From contig NZ_CP046256.1 of NCBI RefSeq assembly GCF_009720145.1, positions 159,980 to 223,979 on the forward strand: a stretch of DNA of 64,000 bases, read 5' to 3'. Both the position numbers and the translations under genes were made by a program. The DNA is from Sphingobium sp. CAP-1 (GTDB lineage: Bacteria > Pseudomonadota > Alphaproteobacteria > Sphingomonadales > Sphingomonadaceae). Numbering within the stretch: the stretch's first letter is position 1; each line of letters starts with the position of its first letter. The notes under the pieces are model-generated. The model did not search any database and was not told where the DNA came from. It saw only the letters and a program-made list of their open reading frames with translations. Shown here piece by piece: positions 9,237-18,396 of this stretch.

Positions 9237-10247
9237 TCACTTGTCCTCCGGCACGGCAGCAGGGAAGTTCGCGGCCTTCACCGTCGCGCCGATCGCCGCC
9301 GGCGCGGCTGCCGCTCCGGTCTGCGCAACGCCGGCATCCCGGGCATCCTTAGCCGCGCCATTGGCGACCTCCTGATAGTGGGGATCGGCCTTCACGCGCG
9401 CGACCGCCGCCGCGCCGGTCGCGCTCATAGGCTGCGGAGCGGGTGCCGAGGCCGCCTTGGCTTCGGGACTGCCGCTCGCCGGTGCATCAGAGGGGGGATG
9501 AGGCACCGTCGAAGCGGCAGCCGGCGGAGTATGGCTCAAAGCCGCCGCCGTTCCCGAACCGGATGTCGCTGGCGCCCTGGGAGCGAGACGCGCCCTGACA
9601 TCCGCTTTGATCGCACTGACCGGATCGGGGGCCGGATCAGGCTTGCGCGCCCGGGCAGCCGCAACGGCCGCCGGGTCCGGTCCGTTCGGATCGCTGTCGG
9701 CGAAGCCTGTCAGCGGCGGATCGATGCGGTCGACCGCATCACCAAGCGATTCCTGGATGTCTGGTGCCACCGCCGACGCCCGCGCCGGCATGGACGCCTG
9801 CATCAGAGCCTGCTGCCGCCATTCCCCGCTCGCGACGACCGCATGGACCGCACTGGCCTCGTGGAGCCGGCCACGCTCGTCGATATAGGGCTGAAAGACG
9901 ATCCGCAGCACCTTCTCTTGGCTGCGTCCGGCATCGGTCGAGGCAAGGCGCGCGGATTGGCCCATCGCCACGCGATTGGTTTTCCCGCGCATCGGCTGCC
10001 GCATATTGCCGGTGGGCAGAGCATCGCCGTCCGAAGGGTCCGCCGAGATGAGCGCAAGCGCCCTGTCGTCGATCGTCGAACTCGGCGCGCAGATGCCGTC
10101 GGGCGCCGCGCAGGAAAAGCTGCCGCGCACATTGCCGCCGAAACTGGCGCAGCCATTGAGCGCCAGGAGACTGGTCAACCCGAGCACACCCGGCAGCCAC
10201 AGACGACGGCGGCCGCCGCCATGCCCAACCAAGGACCGCCGGATCAC
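9237..10247 (-). CDS. traV: TraV, outer-membrane lipoprotein of the transfer apparatus
   Basis: A 336-residue lipoprotein starting at a GTG that overlaps the dsbC stop (GTGA). The signal peptide ends in a lipobox, LLALNGC, at about residues 27-33, followed by CASFGGNVRGSFSC. TraV anchors the TraB/TraK core complex to the outer membrane. It is about twice as long as F TraV (171) because of an Ala/Pro-rich C-terminal half, which may span the periplasm. The GTG start was chosen because it directly precedes a normal lipoprotein signal. Confidence 0.85.
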   Translation of the reverse strand: MIRRSLVGHGGGRRRLWLPGVLGLTSLLALNGCASFGGNVRGSFSCAAPDGICAPSSTIDDRALALISADPSDGDALPTGNMRQPMRGKTNRVAMGQSARLASTDAGRSQEKVLRIVFQPYIDERGRLHEASAVHAVVASGEWRQQALMQASMPARASAVAPDIQESLGDAVDRIDPPLTGFADSDPNGPDPAAVAAARARKPDPAPDPVSAIKADVRARLAPRAPATSGSGTAAALSHTPPAAASTVPHPPSDAPASGSPEAKAASAPAPQPMSATGAAAVARVKADPHYQEVANGAAKDARDAGVAQTGAAAAPAAIGATVKAANFPAAVPEDK

Positions 10248-11119
10248 GACTGGCCTCCCTTGAGCCAATTCTCGAGGAAGGCGCGCGGCCGGTAGCCCTC
10301 GATCACCGCACCGTCGCCGCGCACGATGACCGGCGTGCCGCTGAGACCATGGCGGTGGGCGAAGGCCTCGTTCGCATCGAGCCCCGAGGTGTTGCAGGAA
10401 GGTCCTGCCTTGATTTCCTCTCCGGCATAGGCTGCATGCAGCGCGGCCTCCCGGTTCCTGGCGCAGTAGACGCGGTCGGCGACATCGCGGCTTCCGAGCA
10501 CCGAGATCGGCCGTTCGACGACCCGCACGTTCATGTCCTTCAGGACACTGGTGAGCGCCCGGCAATAGCCACAGCGGAAATCGGTGAAGACCGTGATCGT
10601 CTGGCCCGAAGGATTGCCCCAGACGATCGCACCGTCTCGGGGCAGCTCGGCGAGCGAGAGCTTCTGCGGCGTCGCAGGGCGGACTGGCTTCTCCACCCGG
10701 CCCGGCGTTGCCGCAGCGAGCTGTGAAGTATCGTCTTCGCCGCCCGCATTTGCCGCCGCATTGGCCTTCGCGGCTGCGCCGACGAGCATGTCGGGGTTCA
10801 TCTCGAGCAGACGGGCGGCCGTGATGTCCTGCCGGGTCTGCATGTCATAGACGCGGCCGATGACGAGGAAACGCGCGCCCGTATCGACGTAGAACAGGTT
10901 GGCGCCCGCGGTAATCTCGCAAAGGCCGCTGATCTTGCCGCAATCGATAGCGGTGACCGGTGTCTTGGGCAGCCGCGTCTTTAGGAGCAACCGGACCCGG
11001 TCTTCCGGGCTGTTCGTGTCGGCCGCGAGCGCGATGCCGGCGACGCTCAGCCCGAGGAGCGTGGTGAGGACGAGGCGCGACGGGCGGCCCAGCGCGCGCA
11101 GACGATCAATTGCGAACAT
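10244..11119 (-). CDS. dsbC: DsbC-like protein disulfide isomerase of the tra operon
   Basis: A 291-residue exported protein. The signal segment is followed by an N-terminal dimerisation domain (about residues 35-110), an Ala-rich linker and a thioredoxin-fold domain with the active site CGYC in FTDFRCGYCRAL (near residue 182) and the cis-proline loop GTPVIV. It most likely reshuffles disulfides in cysteine-rich transfer proteins such as TraN and TraU. Placement between traB and traV is a known feature of sphingomonad F-type operons. Confidence 0.9.
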   Translation of the reverse strand: MFAIDRLRALGRPSRLVLTTLLGLSVAGIALAADTNSPEDRVRLLLKTRLPKTPVTAIDCGKISGLCEITAGANLFYVDTGARFLVIGRVYDMQTRQDITAARLLEMNPDMLVGAAAKANAAANAGGEDDTSQLAAATPGRVEKPVRPATPQKLSLAELPRDGAIVWGNPSGQTITVFTDFRCGYCRALTSVLKDMNVRVVERPISVLGSRDVADRVYCARNREAALHAAYAGEEIKAGPSCNTSGLDANEAFAHRHGLSGTPVIVRGDGAVIEGYRPRAFLENWLKGGQS

Positions 11120-12443
11120 AGACACCCTCCAGGAAGACAATCTCAACATCGATGCCGGTCGGCATCTCAATCACGGGCTGGTATTGCTCGGCGCGTTCGA
11201 TCAGATATTTGGAGACCATGTCGCCAGTCTGGGCGACGCCCTCGCCGAAACCGCCCTCGAGGATGTCGCCCGTCGAGAGCTTCTGGCGCTGGCCGTTGGT
11301 CGTGATGTTGGTGCCCTGGAAGACCGAGTTGGCATTCGCCGAGAAGCCACGGCCGAAGCCGCCAGCAAGGCCCGCCAGGAAGGCCTGGGTCACGAGCGAG
11401 CCTTCGCGGGACACCACCCGGCCACGCACGCCCGTCTTACCCCCGAAGGCGATGAAGCCCTTGACCTCGGAGACCGCGTAGCGGCCGCCGGGCTGCGGGC
11501 AGGTCATCTTCTGAAGCTTGACGTAGACCTTCTCGCTCGAGAGGTCGCCGCGCGCCGCGCCGTTGATGAGGCAGCCCTCTATCTTGGTCGTGAGCAGGCG
11601 GCCGTTCTGGTAGACCGAGCGCGCCGGACCCGTCACACGCAGCACGACGGGCAAGGGATCGCTCTGGCTGTTGACCCCCGCGCTCGCATCCACGCCCACG
11701 ATCACCTTCGCACGCGCGAAGCTGTTGGGCGGCAGATAGTTGACGCTGTCGGTATAGACCGTGTTGCCCTTGGCAATGCGGGAGGCGTTGCCGCTATCCG
11801 TCGTCGTGAAGTTGACGAGCTTCACTTCCGCGGCCGAAGCGATCGGAGCCGCCGCTTGCGTTCCGCCCTGCGCGCCCGGTCGCTGATAGGCCTGCGGACC
11901 ATAGGGCCCGTACATTGCGGCCGGGCCGGGCGCCGGTGCTGCGGCAGTCCGGCGATCAGCGACCTGCCGGCGAAGTTGCTCGTTTTCGGCCTGGTAGGCG
12001 GACAGGACCCGCTGGCCATCGGCCTGCATCGCCTGATTCTGGCCCTTCAGCGCCTCGACCTGCGCGGTCAGCGCCTCGAGCCGGCTATTCTGCCCGTCGA
12101 TCGACTTGAGTTGGTTTTCTGTCGACTGAAAGCGGTTCTCCGAAAGCGCCATCCATTCCTGCTGGGAGAGGTTGCGGTTGACGAGATCCTTGGTGGAGAC
12201 GTCGACCTCGCTGACGCCGTCGTCGGTCTCCTTCGATTTGTCGCCGTCGCCGCCGAAGATCCAGAAGGACGAAAGGACCAGGCCCACGCCCGCGACGCCG
12301 GCGAGGAGCAGACGCTGGCGGCGGCGGACTGCGTCATTGGCACCGAGATCGCCCGACAGCGGGGAAACTCCCTCTTCGGTGCCGCCCTCGCTGCCGCCGT
12401 CGAGAGGACGGCGACTGCGCTTCAGGAAATCGGAAAGAGCCAT
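11106..12443 (-). CDS. traB: TraB, core-complex scaffold protein (VirB10-like)
   Basis: A 445-residue inner-membrane protein. It has a short cytoplasmic N-terminus, a transmembrane helix (about residues 43-60), a coiled-coil stretch (about residues 85-135, heptads rich in Q, L and E), a Pro/Gly-rich linker, and a C-terminal VirB10-like barrel domain with conserved GCLINGAARGDLSSEK and FGRGFS regions. TraB bridges inner and outer membranes. The start MALSDFLKRS at 12443 was preferred over an upstream in-frame ATG, which would add an Arg/Ser-rich run without family similarity and overlap traK. Confidence 0.93.
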   Translation of the reverse strand: MALSDFLKRSRRPLDGGSEGGTEEGVSPLSGDLGANDAVRRRQRLLLAGVAGVGLVLSSFWIFGGDGDKSKETDDGVSEVDVSTKDLVNRNLSQQEWMALSENRFQSTENQLKSIDGQNSRLEALTAQVEALKGQNQAMQADGQRVLSAYQAENEQLRRQVADRRTAAAPAPGPAAMYGPYGPQAYQRPGAQGGTQAAAPIASAAEVKLVNFTTTDSGNASRIAKGNTVYTDSVNYLPPNSFARAKVIVGVDASAGVNSQSDPLPVVLRVTGPARSVYQNGRLLTTKIEGCLINGAARGDLSSEKVYVKLQKMTCPQPGGRYAVSEVKGFIAFGGKTGVRGRVVSREGSLVTQAFLAGLAGGFGRGFSANANSVFQGTNITTNGQRQKLSTGDILEGGFGEGVAQTGDMVSKYLIERAEQYQPVIEMPTGIDVEIVFLEGVYVRN

Positions 12444-12447
12444 ATCC

Positions 12448-13284
12448 TCACCTTCCCGTAGGAGTATTTTGGCCAGCCAAGGGGCTCGGACCATTTTGCG
12501 AGACGAGGTAGGCCGTGGTGACCTTGCCCGGTGCGAGCTTGGTGTCGGCGATCGAGACGGCGAGCGCGCTCGAAGGAGCGACCATGCTTGTGGTAAGCTC
12601 GACGCTCTGGTCACCCTTGTTCTCGATCCGAAGCACCCGGCCGGTCAGCTCGGAACCCCGATATTCGGCGATCATCTGGACCTTGAGAGTGCCAACATAG
12701 ACGGGGCGCAGGGTGCGCTGGCGCATCTCGTAGCCATCGGCGACGGCATTCGAATACATGGCCTGGACAAGCTCGACGGCGGCATCCTGGGGTCCCAGCT
12801 GATTGGCGGGACCATTCTCGGCCGCCTTTTCGTTGGCGATCGCAGGGTTCGAAACAAAGACCTGGGCGGCCTGGTCCCCGCTGATCCGGCACACGAACTT
12901 GTAGACGTAGCCGCGCTTGCTGGTCGCGAAGAAGGAAAGCGCGGGTCGGCCAAACCCGTCTGGCACAGACAGGTAGATGTCACCGCGGACCGGCTCGTTG
13001 ACGACCGAGAAGTCGTCCTGCGGATTGCCGGTCGAGATCTTCGACACGCTCGCGAACTCGTCCTCGACGAGGCTGATGCGGGTCAGATCCTTGGCCGACG
13101 CGGTGCAATCAACCTGCGCGCTGTCGCTCGCCATGATCGTCTGATCGGCGAAGGCCGGCTCGGCGATGAGGAAGACCGCCAGGGCGACGAGGCTTGCGCC
13201 GATGAAGCGGCTCGCGTGGCAAGTCACGCGCGAGAGGAAGGCAGTGCCGAGCGCGGCACTCCCGATAGCATAGACCGGCATCAT
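12448..13284 (-). CDS. traK: TraK, secretin-like core-complex protein
   Basis: A 278-residue exported protein (VirB9-like). The signal region ends in AEPAFADQ. The body contains the TraK patterns DLTRISLVEDEFASV and VYKFVCRISGDQAAQ, and the C-terminal domain carries YRGSELTGRVLRIENKG. TraK forms the outer ring with TraV and TraB. The traE stop and the traK ATG overlap. Confidence 0.92.
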   Translation of the reverse strand: MMPVYAIGSAALGTAFLSRVTCHASRFIGASLVALAVFLIAEPAFADQTIMASDSAQVDCTASAKDLTRISLVEDEFASVSKISTGNPQDDFSVVNEPVRGDIYLSVPDGFGRPALSFFATSKRGYVYKFVCRISGDQAAQVFVSNPAIANEKAAENGPANQLGPQDAAVELVQAMYSNAVADGYEMRQRTLRPVYVGTLKVQMIAEYRGSELTGRVLRIENKGDQSVELTTSMVAPSSALAVSIADTKLAPGKVTTAYLVSQNGPSPLAGQNTPTGR

Positions 13285-13862
13285 GATGAGCTCCCCTGTT
13301 GGTCTTTCGCGGAGCCGGTCTTCACCATCCCGAAGCCCACCAGCTTCAGCGACAGGCCGGAATATTCCCAGTCGTAGCGGAAGGTGCGGTTCTCGCTGGA
13401 GATGACCTTGTTGCCGACGATCGTGTGCAGTTCGCCGGTCACCTCCGAGCGGAGGTTCCTGGTGTCGATCTCCATCTTCTGGATGGTGAAGAACTGCGAG
13501 ATCGAGGAGCCGCGCTGCTCGCTGACGATCTTGAGCAGGTCGGCCTTGATCTTGCCCTGCGTGCGCGGGCTCGCAATGTCGAGCACCGCATTCATCCAGT
13601 ATTCGAGGTTCTGCGGGCTGCGATCGAGCGTCAGCACGACCGTGTCGCGCGTGATCATCTCCAGATATTCGCGGCTGACGCCGGCAGAGCTGACCGTCAG
13701 CGGAGAACGCAGCACTGGTTGCAGCACCACCTCGCGGTCGCGCGACAGGCTGACCGTGCAGAGCAGCAGGGTGATCACGGCGAGCGCCACCGCGGCGACG
13801 GCCAGAATGTTGCGCTGGCGCAGGATCCGCTGGCTGTTCGTATGGCTGTAGGAAAGTTCCAT
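13281..13862 (-). CDS. traE: TraE, inner-membrane pilus assembly protein (VirB5/VirB8-like)
   Basis: A 193-residue protein, near F TraE (188), with one N-terminal transmembrane helix (about residues 19-40) and a periplasmic domain with TraE family features such as EYLEMITRDTVVLTLDRSP and LEYWMNAVL. It is needed for pilus assembly. It starts one base after the traL stop. Confidence 0.92.
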   Translation of the reverse strand: MELSYSHTNSQRILRQRNILAVAAVALAVITLLLCTVSLSRDREVVLQPVLRSPLTVSSAGVSREYLEMITRDTVVLTLDRSPQNLEYWMNAVLDIASPRTQGKIKADLLKIVSEQRGSSISQFFTIQKMEIDTRNLRSEVTGELHTIVGNKVISSENRTFRYDWEYSGLSLKLVGFGMVKTGSAKDQQGSSS

Positions 13863-13863
13863 A

Positions 13864-14154
13864 TCACCCCGCCATCAGTCGAAGATATGAGGGTGGCGTG
13901 GCTCTCAGGCCGGTGAAGCCGGCCGGAAGATGCCAATAGGCCAGGTGAAGCAGCCAGGACGTCGCCCGGCCTGCCTTAGCTTTTCTGAGACCCCACCAGC
14001 CCGCCCCCGAAAGAAGCATGCCGATAAGGATGTGCTGAGACAGGATCCCCCAGACGAATGGGATAACCATCGCCAGGAACTCATCCAGCGTCCACAGCCC
14101 GATCAGCTCGGGATCGTCGAGATGAGTTGGAATGACGTACTTGTCTGCGGCCAT
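13864..14154 (-). CDS. traL: TraL, pilus assembly membrane protein (VirB3-like)
   Basis: A 96-residue protein, matching F TraL (91). It opens with YVIPTHLDDPELIGLWTLDEF, a classic TraL N-terminus, and has two adjacent hydrophobic helices (about residues 26-55). A strong AGGAGGGGG ribosome site precedes the ATG. TraL sits in the inner membrane next to TraC. Confidence 0.93.
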   Translation of the reverse strand: MAADKYVIPTHLDDPELIGLWTLDEFLAMVIPFVWGILSQHILIGMLLSGAGWWGLRKAKAGRATSWLLHLAYWHLPAGFTGLRATPPSYLRLMAG

Positions 14155-14213
14155 TGCACCACCCCCTCCTGGACCTGGGCGGAGCTGCTACTCCGCACAG
14201 GCCTGGGATCGGT

Positions 14214-14534
14214 TCAGATCGTCGCGGTCACGGTGGACGTGACGATCGGCACGCCGGTTCCGGCACCGACGCCGACGCCGACCGGGATCGCGATCTGCCC
14301 CATCGAGAAGCGACCCGAAGCGAGGGCGACCACGCCGCCGGCGAGGCTGAGCACCGTGATGATCTTGCCGCCGGATCCCTCGAGGAAGTCGGTGAACTTA
14401 GTGAGCGCGGTGTTGAACGTCGTGTCGGCGCCGGCGAAGGCGGGACCGGCGAAGAAGAGAAAAGCGAACAGGAGTACGGCGAGGGCGAGGATCGCCAGCT
14501 CCGCGTGTCCGCTCTTTTGGAGGACAGACTGCAT
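14214..14534 (-). CDS. traA: TraA-type conjugative pilin
   Basis: A 106-residue prepilin and the first gene of the operon. A leader with a long hydrophobic helix (about residues 11-30, ILALAVLLFAFLFFAGPAFA) ends at an Ala-Gly-Ala processing site. The mature part of about 70 residues has two hydrophobic helices separated by a short charged loop, as in F pilin. AAGGAAAT precedes the ATG. Start 14534 is favoured over a longer frame because it begins the leader. The S26 peptidase encoded downstream is a candidate for its maturation. Confidence 0.85.
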   Translation of the reverse strand: MQSVLQKSGHAELAILALAVLLFAFLFFAGPAFAGADTTFNTALTKFTDFLEGSGGKIITVLSLAGGVVALASGRFSMGQIAIPVGVGVGAGTGVPIVTSTVTATI

Positions 14535-14903
14535 GTGGATTTCCTTCGATTGGAGACGCGACGGAACCGCGCCCAAACAAAGCTGGCCAATCACATCGCC
14601 GCACCGCAACGACGTATGGGATCAGCCCCCTCCCGAATCGGGAAAATTTTCGATCATGTTCGATGTCGGTGATGAAAATGGGGCACCGTGTCCCGGTGAT
14701 CAGGGCATCCTGCCCCGTCATATGGGGCAAATTGGCCGGGTTGACGGGGCGTTATGCCCTGCAATTGCGGACAGGCTTCATTCGCGGTAGATTCGCGGCG
14801 CAAGACTCGTCAGATATTAACCATTGCCTGTTCATAATCCCGGCAAGGCAACCGACCATCGATCGGGCTCTAATGGATGAGGGCAGTTCAGGACGTGGGC
14901 ACT
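14535..14903. promoter_or_regulatory. Upstream region of the tra operon with divergent small gene
   Basis: About 370 bases without a convincing gene, between the pilin gene and a rightward small gene. It should hold the tra promoter, and possibly transfer-regulator sites. I could not identify a confident -35/-10 pair. The most marked structure is the 61-base dyad entered separately. Confidence 0.5.
14701..14761. repeat. 61-base two-tier dyad upstream of the tra operon
   Basis: CAGGGCAT (14701-14708) pairs with ATGCCCTG (14754-14761), and GCCCCGTCA (14712-14720) pairs with TGACGGGGC (14742-14750). Three unpaired bases on each side separate the two stems and the central loop is 21 bases. There is no following T-run, so it is not a standard terminator. 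It could be an operator for a transfer regulator or part of a DNA-processing site; no nic-site motif was recognised. Confidence 0.65.
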
Positions 14904-15344
14904 ATGGGCGCTGACTCACGAGACTTTACACTGGATATCTCCGAACGCTTCTTTCATCTCACGACTGAGAGCCTTCGCCTTCATTCTAATAGTACTAAGT
15001 GCTATCAGACGCTCGAAAATCTCGTGAACAGCCGCGTTCCAGGAATAGAAAAGATAGATGATGAGGATGCGGAGAACCTAAAGCGCCATCTGGTGGCTGT
15101 CCCTACAGGCGGAAGCATTCAGATCCATTTAGAGATTACGGAGACGAGTGCCAAAAATCTTGAGAGAATAAAAGAATTGCTCGAAACAAGACTCGAAACC
15201 AACATTTCTGTTGGGGACGCTCTTTCTGCCCTTTTATTCAACTATATAGTCGAGCAGCGGGCAGCTCGCGTGATTTCCAAGCTCCAGTTGGACGAGTTCG
15301 ATCAACCTCGCGAGACCGGCCCATTCAAGGGGTCCCGGCACTAA
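14904..15344 (+). CDS. Small protein, possible ribbon-helix-helix type, unknown function
   Basis: A 146-residue acidic/basic helical protein whose codon use is clearly less GC-rich than that of its neighbours, a sign of separate origin. The C-terminal part (NISVGDALSALLFNYIVEQR) resembles the helix-helix section of RHH-like DNA-binding proteins, but the match is weak. The start at 14904 has AGGA ten bases upstream; ATG at 14877 is an alternative. It is divergent from the tra operon, a usual site for transfer regulators; that role is inference. Confidence 0.6.
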   Translation: MGADSRDFTLDISERFFHLTTESLRLHSNSTKCYQTLENLVNSRVPGIEKIDDEDAENLKRHLVAVPTGGSIQIHLEITETSAKNLERIKELLETRLETNISVGDALSALLFNYIVEQRAARVISKLQLDEFDQPRETGPFKGSRH

Positions 15345-15495
15345 CAAGCGCGGTCACCAATGCGTTAGCCTTTCGGTTCGGACAAATCTGGTCGAAACCA
15401 CGCTTGCATTGGCTTTTCTGCTATGATTGTCTTCCCCATCCGAACGGCATTGGGGGATCGATATGACATCTCTTGCCAAGTTAGGGGCGTAAGTT

Positions 15496-15990
15496 GTGGA
15501 GCTCGCCCAAGGCGACGAGCTGCAGAGGGACTATGTGCCTCTGATCCTGCGGGCGATGGCTTGCAAGAAAGCAACTCAACGCAAACTCGCCCACCTGACC
15601 GGTATCAGCAAATCGAGGCTGGGCGTTTTGCTGCACAGCAAGCCCGAAAAACGCGTCACCATGACGCTTCCTGAATTTGAAACAATATTGCACGCGCTCG
15701 GCATGAATCTAGTGCACGCATATGTGTGCCTGAAAACCTTCAAAGGTCTCGATGAATATTATCAGAAATGTTATTCGACGGCTGTCTTCATGCTCTGCGA
15801 CATATGCGTGCGCGCGCCTGAGCGAATGATTGATGTGCTCGAGGAATTGGGTGGCTTCGATGGAACCGAGATCAGGCTGGCCTGGAGCCCGTCGCTCCAA
15901 AACGCATTGATCAAGAAGGTGACCGAGGAGGTCCAAGCTATTCATGAGCGCAGAAATCGCCTCACCCATGGCGACGATTTCGACCTCTAG
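15496..15990 (+). CDS. XRE-like helix-turn-helix protein
   Basis: A 164-residue protein starting at GTG with AGGGG eight bases upstream. Residues 25-70 form a Cro/C1-type HTH (TQRKLAHLTGISKSRLGVLL, then LPEFETILHALGM). The C-terminal 90 residues match no family I know. It may be a plasmid-borne regulator or an antitoxin-like protein without an obvious toxin partner next to it. Confidence 0.7.
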   Translation: MELAQGDELQRDYVPLILRAMACKKATQRKLAHLTGISKSRLGVLLHSKPEKRVTMTLPEFETILHALGMNLVHAYVCLKTFKGLDEYYQKCYSTAVFMLCDICVRAPERMIDVLEELGGFDGTEIRLAWSPSLQNALIKKVTEEVQAIHERRNRLTHGDDFDL

Positions 15991-16028
15991 CCGAACTGTT
16001 CGTGGACATGGATCAGCAAACCATGCGG

Positions 16029-16994
16029 CTAGAATGTCGAGACGGACGCCTTCCTTCCGATTGTTGGGCGCAGCTGCGTGTTAGGGCCGGCTGTCGTCGA
16101 AATGATTGTCGCCTGGCGCCCGATCCCGCTCAATCGCGACCAGTTGAGCAGAACATTGTCCACATAGGCTTGCGTTTCAGGGATCTGCGGGACCAGGCCA
16201 TTCCGAATCCGCCCCGGTCCTGCATTGTAGGCGGCGAGCGCGAGATGATAGTGGCCGAAACGGTCGAGCTGCTGGCGCAGATATTTCGCGCCCCCGCGCA
16301 GGTTCTCATTGATGCTGTAACGGTTGACGCCCAGTGCAACTGCCGTGTCGGGCATCAACTGTGTGAGCCCGAATGCGTTCTTGCGCGAGAAAGCGTCGGG
16401 CCGATACCGGCTTTCCCGGATGATCATGGCATCGAACAGGCCAACCGGAATGCCATATTGGCATGCGATGTTGCTCATCATGTCGTAGTAACTAGCCCGG
16501 CGCATCTCGGCATCGGACGTCAGAAATCCGGTCGGCCGGTAACCCGGCGAAGAGCAGCCAGGCACATAATGATAAGCCGCCGACGCGAACATGGCGCCGC
16601 CTCGCATCCAGAGCGGGACAGGCACGCTGGATGCAGGCGGGAGCTGTGCTTCGACCGCCATCGCGCCCAACTGCGCGACGCCCACATGGGCGAACGGATC
16701 TTCGGCATCGGCAGGCGCCGACCGGGGATTTGTGTCCATGAAATTGTTCGCCATCTGGAATTCCACCCATTGCCGACTGAGGTCATGCACCCGAAAGTCC
16801 CCAACCGGCGGCAACAGTGTCGCATCTGGCAGATCCCGAACTGGCGCAGCCGGCGCCGCGACGTCTTGCTTCACCGGGGCGCCCATCGCGATGAGCTGGA
16901 CGCTTCGGACCGCGTGTTCAGGCCTCGAGACGGCGGGCGCTTCGACGGAACAGATCAGGCCGACGGTGGCGACACCCAAGAAAAAAGCACGCAT
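16029..16994 (-). CDS. Lytic transglycosylase, conjugation-associated
   Basis: A 321-residue exported protein with an N-terminal signal (MRAFFLGVATVGLICSVEA). The SLT domain in the C-terminal half has the catalytic Glu in IIRESRYRPDAFS, followed by AFGLTQLMP and AYNAGPGRI. It cleaves peptidoglycan to let the secretion channel pass the wall, like VirB1 and F Orf169. The unusually long N-terminal part (about 150 residues before the SLT domain) is Pro/Ala-rich. Start 16994 gives the signal peptide; an in-frame ATG at 17045 does not. Confidence 0.9.
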   Translation of the reverse strand: MRAFFLGVATVGLICSVEAPAVSRPEHAVRSVQLIAMGAPVKQDVAAPAAPVRDLPDATLLPPVGDFRVHDLSRQWVEFQMANNFMDTNPRSAPADAEDPFAHVGVAQLGAMAVEAQLPPASSVPVPLWMRGGAMFASAAYHYVPGCSSPGYRPTGFLTSDAEMRRASYYDMMSNIACQYGIPVGLFDAMIIRESRYRPDAFSRKNAFGLTQLMPDTAVALGVNRYSINENLRGGAKYLRQQLDRFGHYHLALAAYNAGPGRIRNGLVPQIPETQAYVDNVLLNWSRLSGIGRQATIISTTAGPNTQLRPTIGRKASVSTF

Positions 16995-17104
16995 GACGAC
17001 CTCCCCATTCTTGAACCGAGGAAAATGGACGCCAGCCGAGTCCATCTTGTCAATCCGCCCCGAGACACTCTGACGGCCGGCCGCACAGCTCTTGCGAGAG
17101 CGAA

Positions 17105-17431
17105 ATGTGGCTGATCGCGCGATACAGCAATGGCTGCGGAAAGGGCCGAATTCCTCTTCCAGAGGCCGTTCGGAATGCCCTGGTTCGCTGGTACATCGGC
17201 CAAGGTGCCCGGGCCGATGAAGAAGCGGGGATCATGCTCGTCCAGCAAGCGCGCATCGGCGAAAAGTGGATCGCCTGTGACTGCTTGCCGCCAGGTGAAC
17301 CGCCGCCCATCCTGACCCAAGTTGAACAGTGCCGGCGGAACACGCAGGGAACGCGAGCTGGTAAGTATTTGATTTTGCTAGGCGTGGGTTTGGGGGCAAA
17401 ACCGGATGTGCTAACAACATTTTGCCTGTAA
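17105..17431 (+). CDS. Plasmid backbone hypothetical protein, probably truncated
   Basis: The first 70 residues (for example GQGARADEEAGIMLVQQARI, then GEKWIACDCLPPG) look like a genuine protein N-terminus. The last 35 codons change to low-complexity sequence just before IS21 element A. I infer that it is the 5' piece of a larger backbone gene whose 3' piece lies beyond the IS at 20012-20275. I know no function for it. Confidence 0.45.
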   Translation: MWLIARYSNGCGKGRIPLPEAVRNALVRWYIGQGARADEEAGIMLVQQARIGEKWIACDCLPPGEPPPILTQVEQCRRNTQGTRAGKYLILLGVGLGAKPDVLTTFCL

Positions 17432-17667
17432 CTGGCCGTTTGGTTTATCTTTACGAGTACAGGCAGTAACAACCTGGCCATGTATGTCGTTGTCAATCGG
17501 CGTGCAAACGGGACCCCCTATCGGCGCGCAAAAGGGACCCCCTTTCACGATGGCGCAAGGTTGATCGGACACGCGCCTTTGCGCTGCGCGCGGCGTAGGG
17601 AGGGCGGAGCCCGACCGGAGGCGCGCGCAGCGCAAAGCATCTTTTAATCGGAGGTCGGTGGGGGCGA

Positions 17668-18396
17668 TCAGCTGCGGTTTTTGAAGCGCCAGCTGTCATT
17701 GCCGGTCTCGACGATGTCGCAATGGTGGGTGACGCGATCAAGGAGCGCGGTGGTCATCTTGGGATCGCCGAACACGGTGGGCCATTCGCCGAACGCGAGG
17801 TTGGTGGTGATGATGACGCTGGTCTGCTCGTAGAGCTTGCTGATCAGGTGGAACAGCAACTGGCCGCCCGAGCGGGCGAACGGCAGATATCCCAGTTCGT
17901 CGAGCACGATCAGGTCGAGTCGGGATAGCTGGGCGGCGAGAGCGCCGCTCTTGCCGATCCTGGCCTCCTCTTCGAGGCGGGTCACCAGATCGACGGTGTT
18001 GAAGTAGCGGCCTCGCGCACCCGAGCGAACGACATTGGCGGCGATGGCGATGGCCAGGTGGGTTTTGCCGGTGCCCGTGCCGCCGACCAGGACGATGTTG
18101 CGCCGAGCGGGCAGGAACGCGCCACTGTGCAGCGAACGCACCAGCCCCTCGTTGATCGGCGTGCCCTCGAACCGGAACGCATCGATATCCTTCACGACCG
18201 GCAGCCGGGCGGCCGCCATCCGGTATCGGATCGAGGCAGCATGGCGATGTGTTGCTTCCGCGCGCAGAAGGTCGGTCAGTATCTCCATCGTGGTGCGCTG
18301 GCGCTGAAGGCCGGTGGTGACCGCATCGTCGAACGCGCCCGCCATGCCCTTGAGCCCAAGCCCGCGCATCGCCTCGATCATGTCATGCCGCTGCAT
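17668..18396 (-). CDS. istB: IstB-like ATPase of IS21 element A
   Basis: A 242-residue AAA+ helper ATPase. It has a Walker A motif (GGTGTGKTHLAI, about residues 104-115), a Walker B motif (LIVLDELGYLPF) and a sensor region IITTNLAFGEW. IstB assembles on target DNA and stimulates the IstA transposase. It overlaps the istA 3' end by 14 bases, the normal IS21 arrangement. Confidence 0.95.
   Translation of the reverse strand: MQRHDMIEAMRGLGLKGMAGAFDDAVTTGLQRQRTTMEILTDLLRAEATHRHAASIRYRMAAARLPVVKDIDAFRFEGTPINEGLVRSLHSGAFLPARRNIVLVGGTGTGKTHLAIAIAANVVRSGARGRYFNTVDLVTRLEEEARIGKSGALAAQLSRLDLIVLDELGYLPFARSGGQLLFHLISKLYEQTSVIITTNLAFGEWPTVFGDPKMTTALLDRVTHHCDIVETGNDSWRFKNRS

Noticed and set aside
10899..12461. 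A 520-codon plus-strand frame opposite traB
   Set aside because: Antisense to traB and part of dsbC, with no recognisable domain, Arg/Ala/Gly-rich composition and no ribosome site.
14535..14903. Origin of transfer
   Set aside because: Only a dyad is visible. I recognise no nic sequence and there is no relaxase gene in the window, so the call would be speculative.
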